DNA from: Durusdinium trenchii
Lineage: Eukaryota > Sar > Dinophyceae > Suessiales > Symbiodiniaceae
Length of the DNA: 64,000 bases
Direction: 5' to 3'
Assembly: GCA_963970005.1 (NCBI GenBank)
Contig: CAXAMN010022740.1
Span: 390,377-454,376, forward strand
Positions 48,601-60,186 of this stretch are shown here, one piece after another (the first letter of the stretch is position 1; every line of letters starts with the position of its first letter). The notes under the pieces are model-generated. The model did not search any database, was not told the DNA's origin, and saw only the letters and a list, made by a program, of their open reading frames with translations. The translations under genes and the position numbers were made by a program.

Positions 48601-51600
48601 TGTACTTGTCATCCATGGTGGGGCTAAGCCGCCCCAGCTGTTCCAGCCACTCAATGGCCTCGGGCCGTGAGTGCGGCTCCGCCGCGGCCACCTCGTGTGG
48701 GACCAGGGCCTCGCCAAAGACGGTGAGCGTCAGGAGCACATGCACCCAGAGGAGAGAATGAGACAAACATGAAAAGCATCAGTGAAGAAGAAGGCAAACT
48801 TCTGACATGACGATGCTTGTAAGACTTGTAAGGACTAATTAGTGATATAATGACATGTTGGAAGCTTTTGCAACTTCTCCAAAACATACCCCAAACATCC
48901 CCCCATAATCCCCCACAAGGGTTCCCCTAAGAGTCGGGGTCAGGTGTTGGTATTTGCTGGGGGATGATGAATCGCCCAGCATCATGGATCGGCTTTTTGC
49001 CTTCTCTAGCGAGGGACCAACAAAACACAAAACATTGGGTTCACGAGTTGCACCTCCTCATTTTCTAGTGGGTTTGGTGCTTGGAGAAGCCTATTTTTTT
49101 TCTGGAGAGTTCTGGCTGAAGGCCCTAGTGGAGAGCCCAATCACCCACCATGATGTATCATCACTTATCTTACTGCAATATCTTGTCGTATCATAATCTG
49201 GAAATGAAGGATCCTCTCTAGAAATGAAGGGACAGCATGTTTCAGAGCACAAGGTGATCTTTTGAACAATGACCTCAAGAGCATGCCTTCTTGTCTCTAG
49301 ATTATGCCAGTTTCATGAGTTCTCATTCTTTAGTAAACTATGCTTTTGTTAGAGCATGCATATACCTGCCTGACCCCTTAGGATTCGTCCTCCCGGCCAC
49401 TTTCTTAGAGAATGAGCCATCGCTTGGACGTTGACCCCTCCCATGTTCGGCAAAAAATCGAGGATCCCCGGTCACCACTCTGGGGTAGAACACCGAACTC
49501 GCTTCGCGAAAACGTGCCGGTGGCGGCCAGATCCGGTCGGTCTGGAAACAGCCCAAAGCACCAGGGAGCTGCCGGCATCAGCTTCGCCCAAAGGTGCAGC
49601 TTTCTCGCTTCGCTTTTGGATGTATCTCCGCAGCGCGCGGTGTGCATCCCGCTTCTTGGCTAAGAGCGTCTGTAGGCCGTGCACCGCGGCCTCGGTGCCT
49701 TGAGCTGCTGAGCTGTAGAAGCCCAAGAGGGCCAGGGCCCGCTGGCCTTCGGACCTGAAGAGTCCGGTGCAAAAACAGGAGTTGGACATGTTTTGACCTG
49801 TTTGACCTGCCCCGTGTTTTTAGCATGTCGTACAATTCGTGCACTCCCCGCATTTTTGTGCCCTTCTTGGAGTCCCATATGTTTCGATGCATGATGTAAT
49901 CTTATGTAATCTTGACATAGCACGAAACCCTAACTCCAACAGGAACGCTCCAAGACTTTGGGTTGTCTCATCTTCATGCTCTACGCCTGAGTATATATTT
50001 GGAGCACGACCTTCAACAAGCCGGCGCATGCTGAAAGCTTCGTGCTCCAAAGGGGCAGTCCAGCACCGCATCCCAAGACGTGCTGCTCGATGTGCTCCTC
50101 CAGCTGCGCCACGTAGCCTAAGCGGGAGCTGCAAAAGGCCGCGTAGGCCTCGCACAACCTCAGCGATCGTCTCAGGCCCTCCGTCGGATTCTCCGGTTTC
50201 AGCAGAACATCTCAGACGCAGCGGCCGCGACGTTCCTTTTGTTTTTATGGCGAGCTCGGAACAGTGAGGCTTGTTGAGAAGGACCTGAACTCTTGGAATT
50301 TGGAAAATACGAATATATAAATGACAATATAATATATATATATATATGTATGCGTATTACGCATGAATATGCATGAATATGATCCTCGGTTGCCAGTCCA
50401 CCCCTGTCTCTACCCGCTCTCGAGGCTTCCAGATTGACGGCGGTGCCATCGAGCAACAACTGAGGGATCCAATTCAGCTCCTGTCCTGCCTCGGTGTTTT
50501 TAGGGTTTTGAGCGACATCAATGGCATGGATCAATCAGGATCAACTCAAGCTGTCTGACAGAGTCGATTCTACAGAATGGAAGTCAGCGGTCAGCTGCGC
50601 TCAACACCCACCTAAGAGCTCAGCCGTGGCACCATGTTGAATGTGGTCAACCTGTTGGTTCAACTGTAAGCCCCTGAACCGCGCAAGTCGAAATCAACGC
50701 GATTTCGACGCAGTTGCGCCTGGTAGTTGCCCTCTGTCCACCTGGGCAAGGCATGCTTCGCGTAGAGCTTCGCCGAGGCCTCCGCGCAAGCCTCCCGAAC
50801 TCGGGGTTTCTTGTCCAGGATGCGGCGGCAAGCGTCTGGCAGGATGGGTAAGAGAAAGCGCACACCCGCCTGAAGGACGGATTAGGCGACCATTGAGATG
50901 GGAATGCAAGACCACTTTCGCGGGCGGTTCCCATCGTCCACGACGAGCGAACCAAGCACCAACACCAGCAGTCACCAGCATATTCTCAACATTCACCAGT
51001 TCAGCGGGCAAGATGTTCAATGCTGGTCTTTCTGCTGCTTTCTATTCCTACGACTCCCTGACCTTCGAAGAATGTCTCTGAAAGTGTCTTTCACATCACA
51101 ACGGCCGAAAGGTCTTAACTTTTTGAAGACCTAAAAGACACTACTCACTGACTCAATCAACATGGAAGTGGAAAACCATGGACTTCACCCCCTGTTTGTC
51201 AAGGACCGTACATGTTTCCCCCCATTCCATCCCCAGTGTCCATTCCGCACGAGCCGCTTCAGAAGCGAGTGCCGCTTCGGTGACGATCTCCACCGCACGG
51301 AGCCGGATCGCATCGTTGGGATCCAAGCAGCGCTCCAGGATCTTCTCCCGCAAGGACTCGCCTGGGATCGGTGCCGTGGGGCGTTTGGGCGAGTTTTCAG
51401 CCGCGATCGGCGGGGTCGACCTCGTCCTCCCCAATCTGAATCCAAAGATTTACGGCAAATACTAAGATTTGTAATAGATTTATCGATATTTTATATAAGG
51501 GAAGACAATAGGGAATTCGGAACATATGAACACACATTATTCATTGTATGAAAGGGTCACCATGAAGAAGCAAGCTGGTACAACCTCCGTTGCAAGGGTC

Positions 51601-54600
51601 GACTGTTGATTACAAGCCGCTCGAGGAGATTTGCGAATCACCTCCAATATGGGGGGGGGTTATCAATCTATACAGGTCAACATAACGAGTTCTACCGCTC
51701 TACCAGGTCGCCCACTGCAACCACCGGATGCGCCGTTGCCACTTGTGCAATGGCCGACTGCAGCACTCCAGCTGCGCCCTCCAAAGCAGTCATGCGCACC
51801 CCATCATCCGCGTCCCCCAAACGATCCCGAAAGCGGTCCTGGAGGTGAGTCTCTCTCTCTCTCTCTTTTTCCCGTGCCCTCTTCAAGGAGACTCGCAAGG
51901 TCCCGCAATGGGTGCATTTTAATGGATTGGTGTCAATCATTTCATAAACAATGTGCAGTTTTAGCAGGCTTGGCCGTGAAGACTACAAACATGGTTTAGT
52001 GGGTCTGTCCCACTTCCATGTTGTTCATGGTTCTTAAAGCCTGACTCTTCATGTTTGGGGTGATCAAAAACATCTAACAAACCCACTCATTCCCAGGGCC
52101 CGGTGCATGGATCTGTGGCCGTCCTGTAGACCTGAAGTGGAGACGTTCTGACCTTCACTGACAGGATGGCAATATGCTAAGATTTGTCCAATCACGGCTG
52201 TAGTAGCACGCCTCCGATCCGGATTCACATTCTGCAAGTCTGCCTGAAGATTTGGCAATACTCTGGCAACCAAAGAGGGCTGAATGGAGTAGAGCTCGGA
52301 GGTCGCGCACAGGATGCCCTCCAATCGCTCCTGAGATATCTTGTATCCTGGAGCCTTCTCAGTCTCGCGCAGTTCTTCCTCCCCAGTGAAGAGTGCCTCT
52401 CACTGGGCCAAACTTCTGGAAAATCGAAAGCAAACCGTCTGCGGAAAGCCCCTTTGAAGCCTAGGAAATCCAGGCTCTGGACACTTTTTGGAGCCCCAAA
52501 AAAGGGCCTTGTTCAAGTAGTCGTTGATCGGCACGGCAGCGCTTCCTTCCGCCAAGCCACCCAGGACGCGTCGGACCAACGAGGCTGCTCCCTTGCGCTT
52601 AGTCATGAGCTCCTCCAGAAGCTCACCCAAGGCGTGCTTCGGGAGTTCATCGGCCTGCCGAAGCCATCATGCTGCACCGAAGCAAGCCATAGCGCGTGGA
52701 AAAAATGGGGATTTCAGGATTGTTTTGGGGGGAAACGAGTGAATGGGTTTGGTGAGCACACACACATGGTGATAGGACATGATCCGACAGTGCTGAAGGT
52801 TCACATGGCAATACTTCCGTCCACCAACACTAACACCAACCCAGAAAAGTGCTTCCTCATGTGTCCTGAGATGTTGCGTAATTACATGTTCCCTGGCTGC
52901 CTGGCCATTCCCGATCCTTCAACCCCCCCAAAACGGCAGCACACCTCGCCCAGGATGTTGGTCAGAAGAGGTGTGAGCAGACTCTCCAGCTGGCCATCGG
53001 AGCTTCCCATCTTGGCTCGAGCTGCTTCCAGGCAGGTGGTCACCAAGGAGATGATCACCTGAGACGCGAGGAAAAGCCCGGCTGCCGGAGACTGCCAAAC
53101 GGCTTTGGGGAAAAGCATGCGGTTTCACCGTGGAGGTTCTCACCTGGTCTTCTTCGTCTTCGTGCTTCTGAGAGAACCAAACTCCTGAAAGGTTTGGGAG
53201 TTCGTTGGCCGTGAGGTCGTGAAAAACACATCCTGCCACCTGAAGTTCCGCTTCAAGCCAGTCCATATATAGCTGCTCATAGCTATATATCTATATTACC
53301 TCATTCTCTCCCATCAGCACAAGCCCACCAGGAACCCAAACTAACCTTCACGGTCCAAACTGACCTGGATTCTCCCCTATTCCCGAGATGGAGACGTCGT
53401 GGACCAACAGTCCGACCGCAGACCCGACGTCGACTCGTCGACGTGTGCGCCGAACGGAGCTCCGTGGATGGCATGGCTCCGACAGGAGGACCAAACGCAT
53501 CCAAAGACCAAACAGGGGGTCTTCCTCATCAGGGAGAAAACATGAGAAAACGGTTTTCTCCACGGATTGAGCAGTTTCGGGTATATAGCTGGGATGGAGC
53601 TAAGGCTCAGCGGAGTTTGCTATCAATCAGGCTGAGTTGGGTGGCCAACTGATGATTTGGCCAAAGAGGCAGCGGCCACCGGATTGCGCAAAGAGTTCGG
53701 GTTTTAAAGCACCTCCTGCAGCAAAAAGAAACAAAACTGACCAAACGTGCTCTGAAGGACGGACTCCGGGTCTGGGCAGTCGAAAATCAACATGAAGCCC
53801 CTGATCTCTGTGAGCCGCTCGAGCAATCCAAAGGCCTCTGTGTAGTTGGGACCTGGGCAGGTTTAGATTCAAGTCGACAAGTTGTATCAAGTTGACATAT
53901 TGGCCCAGGCTCAGAAATAGGGCGCCCCCAAAACCTGGTAGATGGAACAAATGAACAAACAACCTTCTGGCTCCTGGGTCGTATGTTGTGAGCCTGGTGT
54001 TTCAACTGATTCACTCTCAAGTTGGCTCAATGTACAGTAGTTGGACCAGTTACACCAGCTTGTCCGGAACGCATGTTGAACATCAAAATGCGCCTGAACT
54101 GGGAGCACACCTCTCCTTCCTAGCACAAATCACTTCAGTTGACCTGTTGGGTCTGTAAATGGTGAGAAAGTGAATCCTATAAGCCATAGTCAAGCAAGTT
54201 CTCCCCGTTAAGAGATATATATACATATATTTCCACAGAACACTAGAGCAAAACAAGGCCCTGGGATTTTCTTGGACTTTCCTATTCCTCATGCCCGCAT
54301 CAGGGAGAAACCGACCCCAAAATTGAACGCCGAAATGCCCATGGGATCCTTCAGCAAGGCCAACTGCTCCAAAAAGAGCTCCAAGACGGGCTGCATCCTG
54401 CGAGATTCCGGTGATGCTGAGCAGTAGGTGCGACTCCCGAACTCTCTCTTGTGAATGTTTGTGATATCACGTGGACCCCTGAAAGTCACTGCTTGTAGTG
54501 GTGCTAAAGAATTATAGATAATATAGTCCCTTTTCATCCCTTTCTACTTGCCATTTTTTCAGGGCCAAACCTAGTCCTGTTCTTCCTTGCAGTCCAGGCC

Positions 54601-56483
54601 TTGAGGCTTTACCAAGTCACCAAACCTGGAGGTCAATCACCTGCTGCGTCGGCTTTCCACCTCGCGGCCTAAAGCACCGGCTTCCGTGTTTGGGACCAAA
54701 AACGGACGTTGATTCTGCTTGATCCGCGGGAGGTGACTGCCCTGACTGCATCATGAAGGAAACAAGAGAGAAAGGAACGAACTCATACCAAGCTGTGCCC
54801 CCCCCCAAAAGAGTGCGAACTTCAATCTGTTCATGACCCCTTAGAGGTTAAAGGGTTAAAGTTAGGGTTTCTATTGACCAACCCTTGTGGGTCCTGGAAA
54901 CCAAAGCTCTACGACATTTCTACCAACATCAGTGCCCCAAAAGCAGGTTCCACAGCATTTAACAAACACACGCGATACCCGCCTTTCCAACGACACTCCA
55001 ATACCCACTGCGTCCTCTCTTTCTCCACTGGTGGCGATGGGACGAAGATCCGCAGGACTTCCGCCAAGCATTTCGCCGCCCAAAGCCTCACCTTTTTCAG
55101 CGATGCCCAGATGCGCAGGGGACGGAGCGGGGGGGGGGTTCTCATGAGCAACCAACTTTCCGCGAACATAGTGGAAAACCAAGGATGTTCATCTTTTTGG
55201 GAGGTGTTTTGTTTCCTCTGCCTCTTGTTTCCGCACACCCGCTGTTTGAGCTTTATGCATAAACCTCCATCAAAATCCAAAACCACATACCAGTTGTACA
55301 TTGGGTATATCCCATTTGCTGTAATCCAATTCCCTGCAACAGTGGATGATGATGGTTTGCAATGCCTCTCTCTCAAAATAGTGATTGTTGTTTACCGACT
55401 GTTGCAGGTAATGGGACACCCCCATTGTACACAAGTATATGAACATCGGAACGCAACACTGCCTAAAAATAATGGAGTCAAGGACGTGGATGGCCCCCTG
55501 GATGACCATTCTACACAATTTGCCAAATACACAAGTGGTGCCATCCACTTCCATGCCTTTCGAGGAAGTGTAGCCTCCAGGAGTCCGTGCTCGTCTGCGC
55601 ACCTTCCGCGCACAGACTGCCGCTCTCTGAAACGGTCCTAGTGGCATCTGGGGAGGGGTGCCGCATCAAATCATCAGCACCCACAGCTCGCGCACAGTCC
55701 TCCAAGCCCTGGCCTTGGCATATTTGTTGCATCAGTTCAAGGGCGGAATCCAAACCAACTGCAGCACAGGGAACAAATCGCAATACAACATATTACTTTG
55801 TAATTATCACTATTTGTATTAATATATATATATATTTATATATTATTACTATAATATACCCTAAGAACCAGAAGTAATGCCAGGATTTCTCGGTGGTCTT
55901 CCATAATATTGTATATAGATGTTTATTCCCTTGCATGACATCGTCCCACATGCTCGGGCGCCGTGCTTTTCGCCACACATCGGAGAGACGAAGAGCAGCG
56001 TCGAACACCGCCGACCCGGACACTTCGCTGCGGACGCGGACGCGGCACCGTTGCCCTGCTTCGTCTGCTTCAGTACCACAAAGGCCTCCTGCAATCTCTG
56101 CAAAGCCTCATCGCGAGGCACCTAGGAGCACAAAAAGAGGTCATTAGAAGCACCGTGTTGAGGCAGGGTTTGGCAGTGGATTTGTATATTCTTTTTTTTG
56201 GGGGGGGCAGGGTCTGGCAGTTTTGAGAAAAGGACTCGGCCAGTTTGCGAATGTTCTGTTCCGGTTCTGATTCAGGGTGTTTTGCGAGAACTCCTCATGG
56301 TAAGGTGAAGAGGCCATAAGGCTAACAACGGCCTCCGAAAAGGGGGATCATCTTCCGGCCCTTGTCTACATGTCCAAAAAACACGATTTCAAGCACTCAC
56401 CACCAGGCCACAGCAGTACTGCGCGTGCGCGTCGCAGGCTGCGCCGGCTGCGCTTTCGCGGGAGTCTTTCGGCCGCCCGCCAT
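45678..56483 (-). CDS. PDS5: PDS5-like sister-chromatid cohesion regulator (about 22 exons)
   Basis: PDS5 is a HEAT-repeat protein that binds cohesin and controls its loading, release and acetylation on chromosomes. Exons with firm borders: 56,483-56,412 (MAGGRKTPAKAQ), 56,121-56,049, 55,758-55,646, from 55,091, 54,416-54,339, 53,852-53,742, 53,184-53,144, 53,058-52,945, 52,654-52,508, 52,330-52,163, 51,838-51,712, from 51,361, from 50,869, 50,480-50,422, 50,158-50,084, from 49,754, near 48,720-48,560, near 48,370-48,200, 47,989-47,859, 47,470-47,285, 47,160-46,687 and probably 45,851-45,678. Family marks in order are VRLWAAKCLAEVLRIFVPSP, LELFLEQLALLKDP, YTEAFGLLERLTEIRGFM, SLVARVLPNLQADL, RILDKKPRVREACAEASAKL, NWIPQLLLDG, RALALLGFYSS and GLWKQLEKLLEP. 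About 940 residues are visible, against 1,200-1,400 in animals and plants, so more 3' exons may exist. Several junctions join only with GC or GA donors. Alternative: another cohesin-associated HEAT protein, but the order of motifs argues for PDS5. Confidence 0.85.
55333..55408. repeat. 76-bp element with perfect 11-bp terminal inverted repeats, copy 2
   Basis: The element starts CCTGCAACAGT and ends ACTGTTGCAGG, exact reverse complements. It lies within the intron between the third and fourth PDS5 exons. Its left part (CAGTGGATGATGATGG) is shared with the element at 22,527-22,603. Short inverted-repeat elements are known to seed introns in some dinoflagellate relatives (introners); here the element is only part of a longer intron. 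Confidence 0.8.
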
Positions 56484-57213
56484 GGTCGTATTGAGCTTGG
56501 ATACTGCGGGAGCTCGGGAGGTTGATCGCTCCACGTGAGGGTTCAGAGTGAAGGAACAGGCCCAATCGTATTCATTGCATTTCATTGCTATATCATGCCA
56601 TCATCGAGCTGGCAAATGGGTTGGGGGATCATGCAATGCATGTTCCGATCTTCATGAAAACAACGATGCTACATGAACAAAGGTGCAAAAGACCAGACAA
56701 GGCGTCTCTACTAGGCCTGACCGCAATCACTCTAGAATGTCCCAACTCCCAAGAACATCCCACGAACTAGGGATGTATACAGTAGCTCTGACTGTCGCTC
56801 CGGCCCAAGCCTTTTGACTCCAAGCTATGCATGCTTTATTGGGCATCTCTCGAGAACATCAACAAGCACGAAGCCATACCAAAACTTTCGCGGAAGGGTT
56901 CCATGGCAAAAGCCAGTCTTTCTGTTCAAAATTCCTCCAGCAGGCCAGTCTGAGACGATCAAACAGTTTAGCGGTGGATTGCTTACCCCCCAAAAGTTTC
57001 ATGAGTCCGAAGAAATCCACATCAAACCCCCCAACTATCCTCCTCACCATGTCAGATTCCCGAAATGACAGGTTAACGGTTAACCCTTTTCACCTGTTCG
57101 TTTGCAGTGGGCACACCAAAGCTTCAAAAAAGCTTACAGCTATACTTGTAGGATGCTGTATAGGTATCTATAGGTCATGTTATATCTATCCACCTCGCCA
57201 GCCTCTCAAACCC
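56484..57213. other. Spacer between PDS5 and U-box genes
   Basis: Both flanking genes run on the minus strand, so this roughly 730-bp spacer should hold the PDS5 5' region and the U-box gene 3' region. I see no exon, repeat or promoter motif that I can defend. Dinoflagellate promoters usually lack a TATA box, so its absence says little. Confidence 0.5.
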
Positions 57214-57647
57214 TCATGGTGAAACGAGGGGAGCTTTTCCGTCCATCGGCCGCTCCCCTGGCGCCTCACCGCTGCTCGGGCATCGGTTCCCCGAACGGTA
57301 CAAGGCTTGGGCCAGCGTCGCCCGTTCGAAGACGTGACCCTGCGGTGGCCCGGTTCGGGGTGAGGTCCAGCACTCTGAAGTCCAAACCAAGAGGTTCAGA
57401 GGTCGGGAGTAGAGGTTCAGAGGGTTTTATAAAATTATAGATCTAGAGGTTCTACAAGATCCAAATCGGATTTTTTTGTGCATTTAAATTTGGAGCGGTG
57501 AGAGGAGATACCGGAGGATCGAGGCTGCTCCTCGGCCCCCCGCTGACAGCCTGAGGAGTTTGAACGGGGTCCATCATCAGCCGCCCATCCAAAGCACAGC
57601 GAAACTCCTCCGGGGCGTTCTGCAGCAAGGCCTTAGCCGTGTCGAAA
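57214..57647 (-). CDS. U-box E3 ubiquitin ligase, last two exons
   Basis: U-box domains bind an E2 and promote direct ubiquitin transfer. Exon 57,647-57,551 reads APEEFRCALDGRLMMDPVQT and ends CCT CAG before a GC donor (GCTGTC). Exon 57,339-57,214 starts after CGCAG and reads GHVFERATLAQAL, then RSGNRCPSSGEAPGE, and stops at TGA. The joined sequence follows the U-box pattern: EFxCxLxGxLMxDPV, then G..FER..L, then CP..G. The U-box lies at the very C-terminus, about 20 residues before the stop, so the N-terminal part must lie upstream (higher coordinates). A probable upstream exon is at 58,287-58,195. Which substrate-binding domain it carries is not visible. Confidence 0.75.
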
Positions 57648-58194
57648 CTATGCAAAGGGCAAATAGGATGGAATACTTGGCACAGTACTTGGCACCTCGG
57701 GACAAACGTGATAATCGTGATATTTTTGTTGCTAGCCCTTGTTTGAGCAAATCCGCTAAAGGGAGGGAATCAAAAAAATGCAACAACACCTGAGATCACC
57801 TGAGGAACAGCGTGTCCATCATCATTCTGTTTTCTGATGCTAAGGCTGCGGTCATTTCGCTCTGTTTGAGTTAATTGAAAAGAAACCCGGGCCAAAGCCT
57901 TCTGTTGGAACACACAAGTCTAAAATCCTGATCTTCCTGGTAGATGACTTGATCATTCAAAGATTGTAAGGGCCTATGATACGTGTGGGTCAAGAGTTGC
58001 TCGTGACCATCCGGCAGCAAGGTGCAGCAAGTAACTGACTACAGTTCGTTTCGGTGCATTAACCGCATATAGTATTCTTATATTATGTCATTATATATTG
58101 TTAATTCATGATGCTTCGGGCCGAAACAACCTCAGTTGACGCTTCTATTATTGATCTATCTAGAAAAAAATATATATAATATATAAATAAATGC

Positions 58195-58287
58195 TTGGTT
58201 TTCCTCGGCCCTCTTTAGAACAGCCTCACTGTGACCTTTCGCTCCGTGAGACCAAGTCTCTGCCAGCCCTGGTGGCGGGGAGATGTC
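58195..58287 (-). CDS. Probable upstream exon, possibly of the U-box gene
   Basis: After CACCAG a minus-strand segment reads DISPPPGLAETWSHG and then EAVLKRAEENQ, and ends before GCATTT. The borders fit an AG acceptor and GC donor. Its phase does not join directly to the U-box exon at 57,647, so either another exon lies between or it belongs to a different transcript. It has no recognised domain. Confidence 0.35.
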
Positions 58288-58978
58288 CTGGTGGGAACAC
58301 GCTGGAGTCGGTCGACCAGTCCGGACTGATCGTAGTTGAGTCAATTAGACGCAGTAGTCCAAGTAGTGAACTGGGGAAATTCGAGTTTGAGGGGGGGGGA
58401 ACCACCGTCGCCACCAAACGCCGCGGATCGGAGTTTCAATCTGTACAGAGTTGAGGTTCTGCGGTTCTGAGACTGGACATGGCAATGGCGTTTGAACATA
58501 TCACAACATATGGATACATATGGCGTCTTTGTTGGGATTGAAAACCAGTTGTCTGCCACAATGATCTCCACAACTGTGGTGCTGTAAGCGAGCTCATCCC
58601 AGTGTTGTCGCTAATTACTTCAACGCCCGGCCTGTTATGGCTCGAAGCCAACGGAATTTTTATTTTGGCTGATTGCCTGCTGGCTAGCCAGGCTACTCTT
58701 TTTCACGGCAGTGTATGATTGTGAACCGCGTTCGGCTTCTTCGCGTGCGGCAATTGATTCAGACACCGGTCACATGCTATGAGAAACTGAGCTCTGGAAC
58801 TGGAATGCGGAATGCGGTGATTATGATCTTCGATCCAAGGACGTTGCGTTCGTTTGGTGCTTTCTGGTTCAATGAGATGTGCTTCACCACGAGCCGCTCG
58901 GCGCTCGACACACCACCCGTTGAAACACGATACGTCAACACCTTCCAAATCTGGAATCTGCTAATAATGATTTATCGG

Positions 58979-59078
58979 GATACGTTTTGAATCAGAATCA
59001 TGTCAACAGTCAAACACTACAAAAATGATTATACGTTTTGAATCAGAATCATGTCAACAGTCAAACACTACAAAAATG
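58979..59078. repeat. 51-bp tandem duplication
   Basis: TACGTTTTGAATCAGAATCA and the following 27 bases occur at 58,981 and again at 59,032 with only end differences. The first copy overlaps the end of a 91-codon plus-strand open frame, which stops just inside it. Confidence 0.9.
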
Positions 59079-59489
59079 AGTACCACACCTGGATCCATCA
59101 TGAACACAAGAAACATGCTACAGGAAGATCGGCCAACCGCCAAACAAATGAGTACTGTCTGGTACTCTGTCTCGTCTCTTGGGCAAAATGGAGTGTTTGG
59201 GTCCGGGTTGGTCGGTTTTTGATTGCAGGCCAGAATTGCGGTCATTCTTATACCCCCCTAAACAGCGACACCTGCTGGCTACGTCCTCCGCAGGACTGCT
59301 GTTTGGTGGCGCCATCGGAGATGGCTCCTCGGAGATGGCGAAGGACGGTCTAACATGTAGGGCCTGCTAAAAGAGCTAAACCTGTGGAGATGCTGTATAT
59401 TGTATCCGCTACTCGCTGGTCACGCAGTGTTCCTCTATCAGCTGAGCTGGGCCAAACACGCATGATTAAACCCTATGTCGTATAACTTT

Positions 59490-59814
59490 CTTACGCTCCT
59501 GCTTACGCTTTTCTTACGCGACCACAATGTGAGCTTACCCGCCCCGGATGTTGAAGAAGACCTTCCGCAGGCCTTACGCATCTGCATGTTCACAAATAAT
59601 GAGAACTTACGCGATCTTACGCGAAGGCTCCGTTTAGAAGGTGAGCGGGCGACAAACACATGAGCGGGCCCTCATGGTCCATACAGTTCCGTTCTTGACA
59701 AGGTGTGTGCTAAGGATCTACTAATGAAAACACAACCATATGGCAAGCTTGCGCAACATTCATGTCTTACAATTCCCTTACGCAACCTTACGCTTTTCAG
59801 GTTTTTGCTTACGC
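59490..59814 (+). repeat. Cluster of nine CTTACGC heptamers
   Basis: CTTACGC occurs, all on the plus strand, at 59,490, 59,502, 59,513, 59,573, 59,606, 59,616, 59,777, 59,787 and 59,808. Spacing is irregular (10 to 161 bp), so this is not a simple tandem repeat. A 325-bp stretch should hold far fewer than one copy on average. The first six lie within a 62-codon open frame on the plus strand. Confidence 0.85.
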
Positions 59815-60091
59815 CCAAGTTCCATATTGCAAGGCCCTTTACTTAGTTCATCTTGGGAGGCTTTTGGCCTTGCTCAGCTGATCAGCTGACTCTTTCCTGA
59901 CAATGTCCAACAAATTCCAACAGCATCGCAAACTGAGCCATCATCATCATCTTAGATGGAACATCATGTTGAATTCTGAAACATGTTGGGTTCGGTTTTA
60001 CCAGCTTTGCCCACGTTATCCCATCTTTCAACTATCCCAAAAAGACGACCTAGGACCATAACGCTCTTCGGTGCTGCAGCGGCCTCTTCAC

Positions 60092-60186
60092 CAAAGAGCC
60101 TGGTCCAGGCGGTGCTCGAGGGCCTTCGGCTCACTGGGCCACGCCAGGAGTGCCACTGCTTCGCCACGTCGTTCAGCTCGGCCTCG
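60092..60186 (-). CDS. Probable exon of unrecognised gene
   Basis: A pyrimidine-rich TCCTTTCAG precedes this minus-strand segment and GTGAAG follows it. Two frames are open: EAELNDVAKQWHSWRG and, one base over, RRGEAVALLAWPSEPKALEH. The splice-like borders and high GC favour an exon, but the frame is undecided and no domain is seen. The segment at 60,470-60,250 (SFESSNASHEVIAANASAEP) may belong to the same gene. Confidence 0.35.

Noticed and set aside
52184-53062. 292-codon plus-strand open frame, the longest in the window
   Set aside because: It runs antisense across three PDS5 exons whose minus-strand frame has clear family motifs and matched splice phases. It shows no domain of its own.
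54874-55641. 255-codon plus-strand open frame
   Set aside because: It lies opposite the PDS5 region, covers intron sequence, the 76-bp inverted-repeat element and the exon ending near 55,091, and has no recognisable motif.
55960-56020. Extra PDS5 exon reading DAALRLSDVWRKARR
   Set aside because: The frame is one base off from the preceding exon without room for an intron, and skipping it (donor at 56,048) gives matched phase to the next exon. It may still be an alternative exon.
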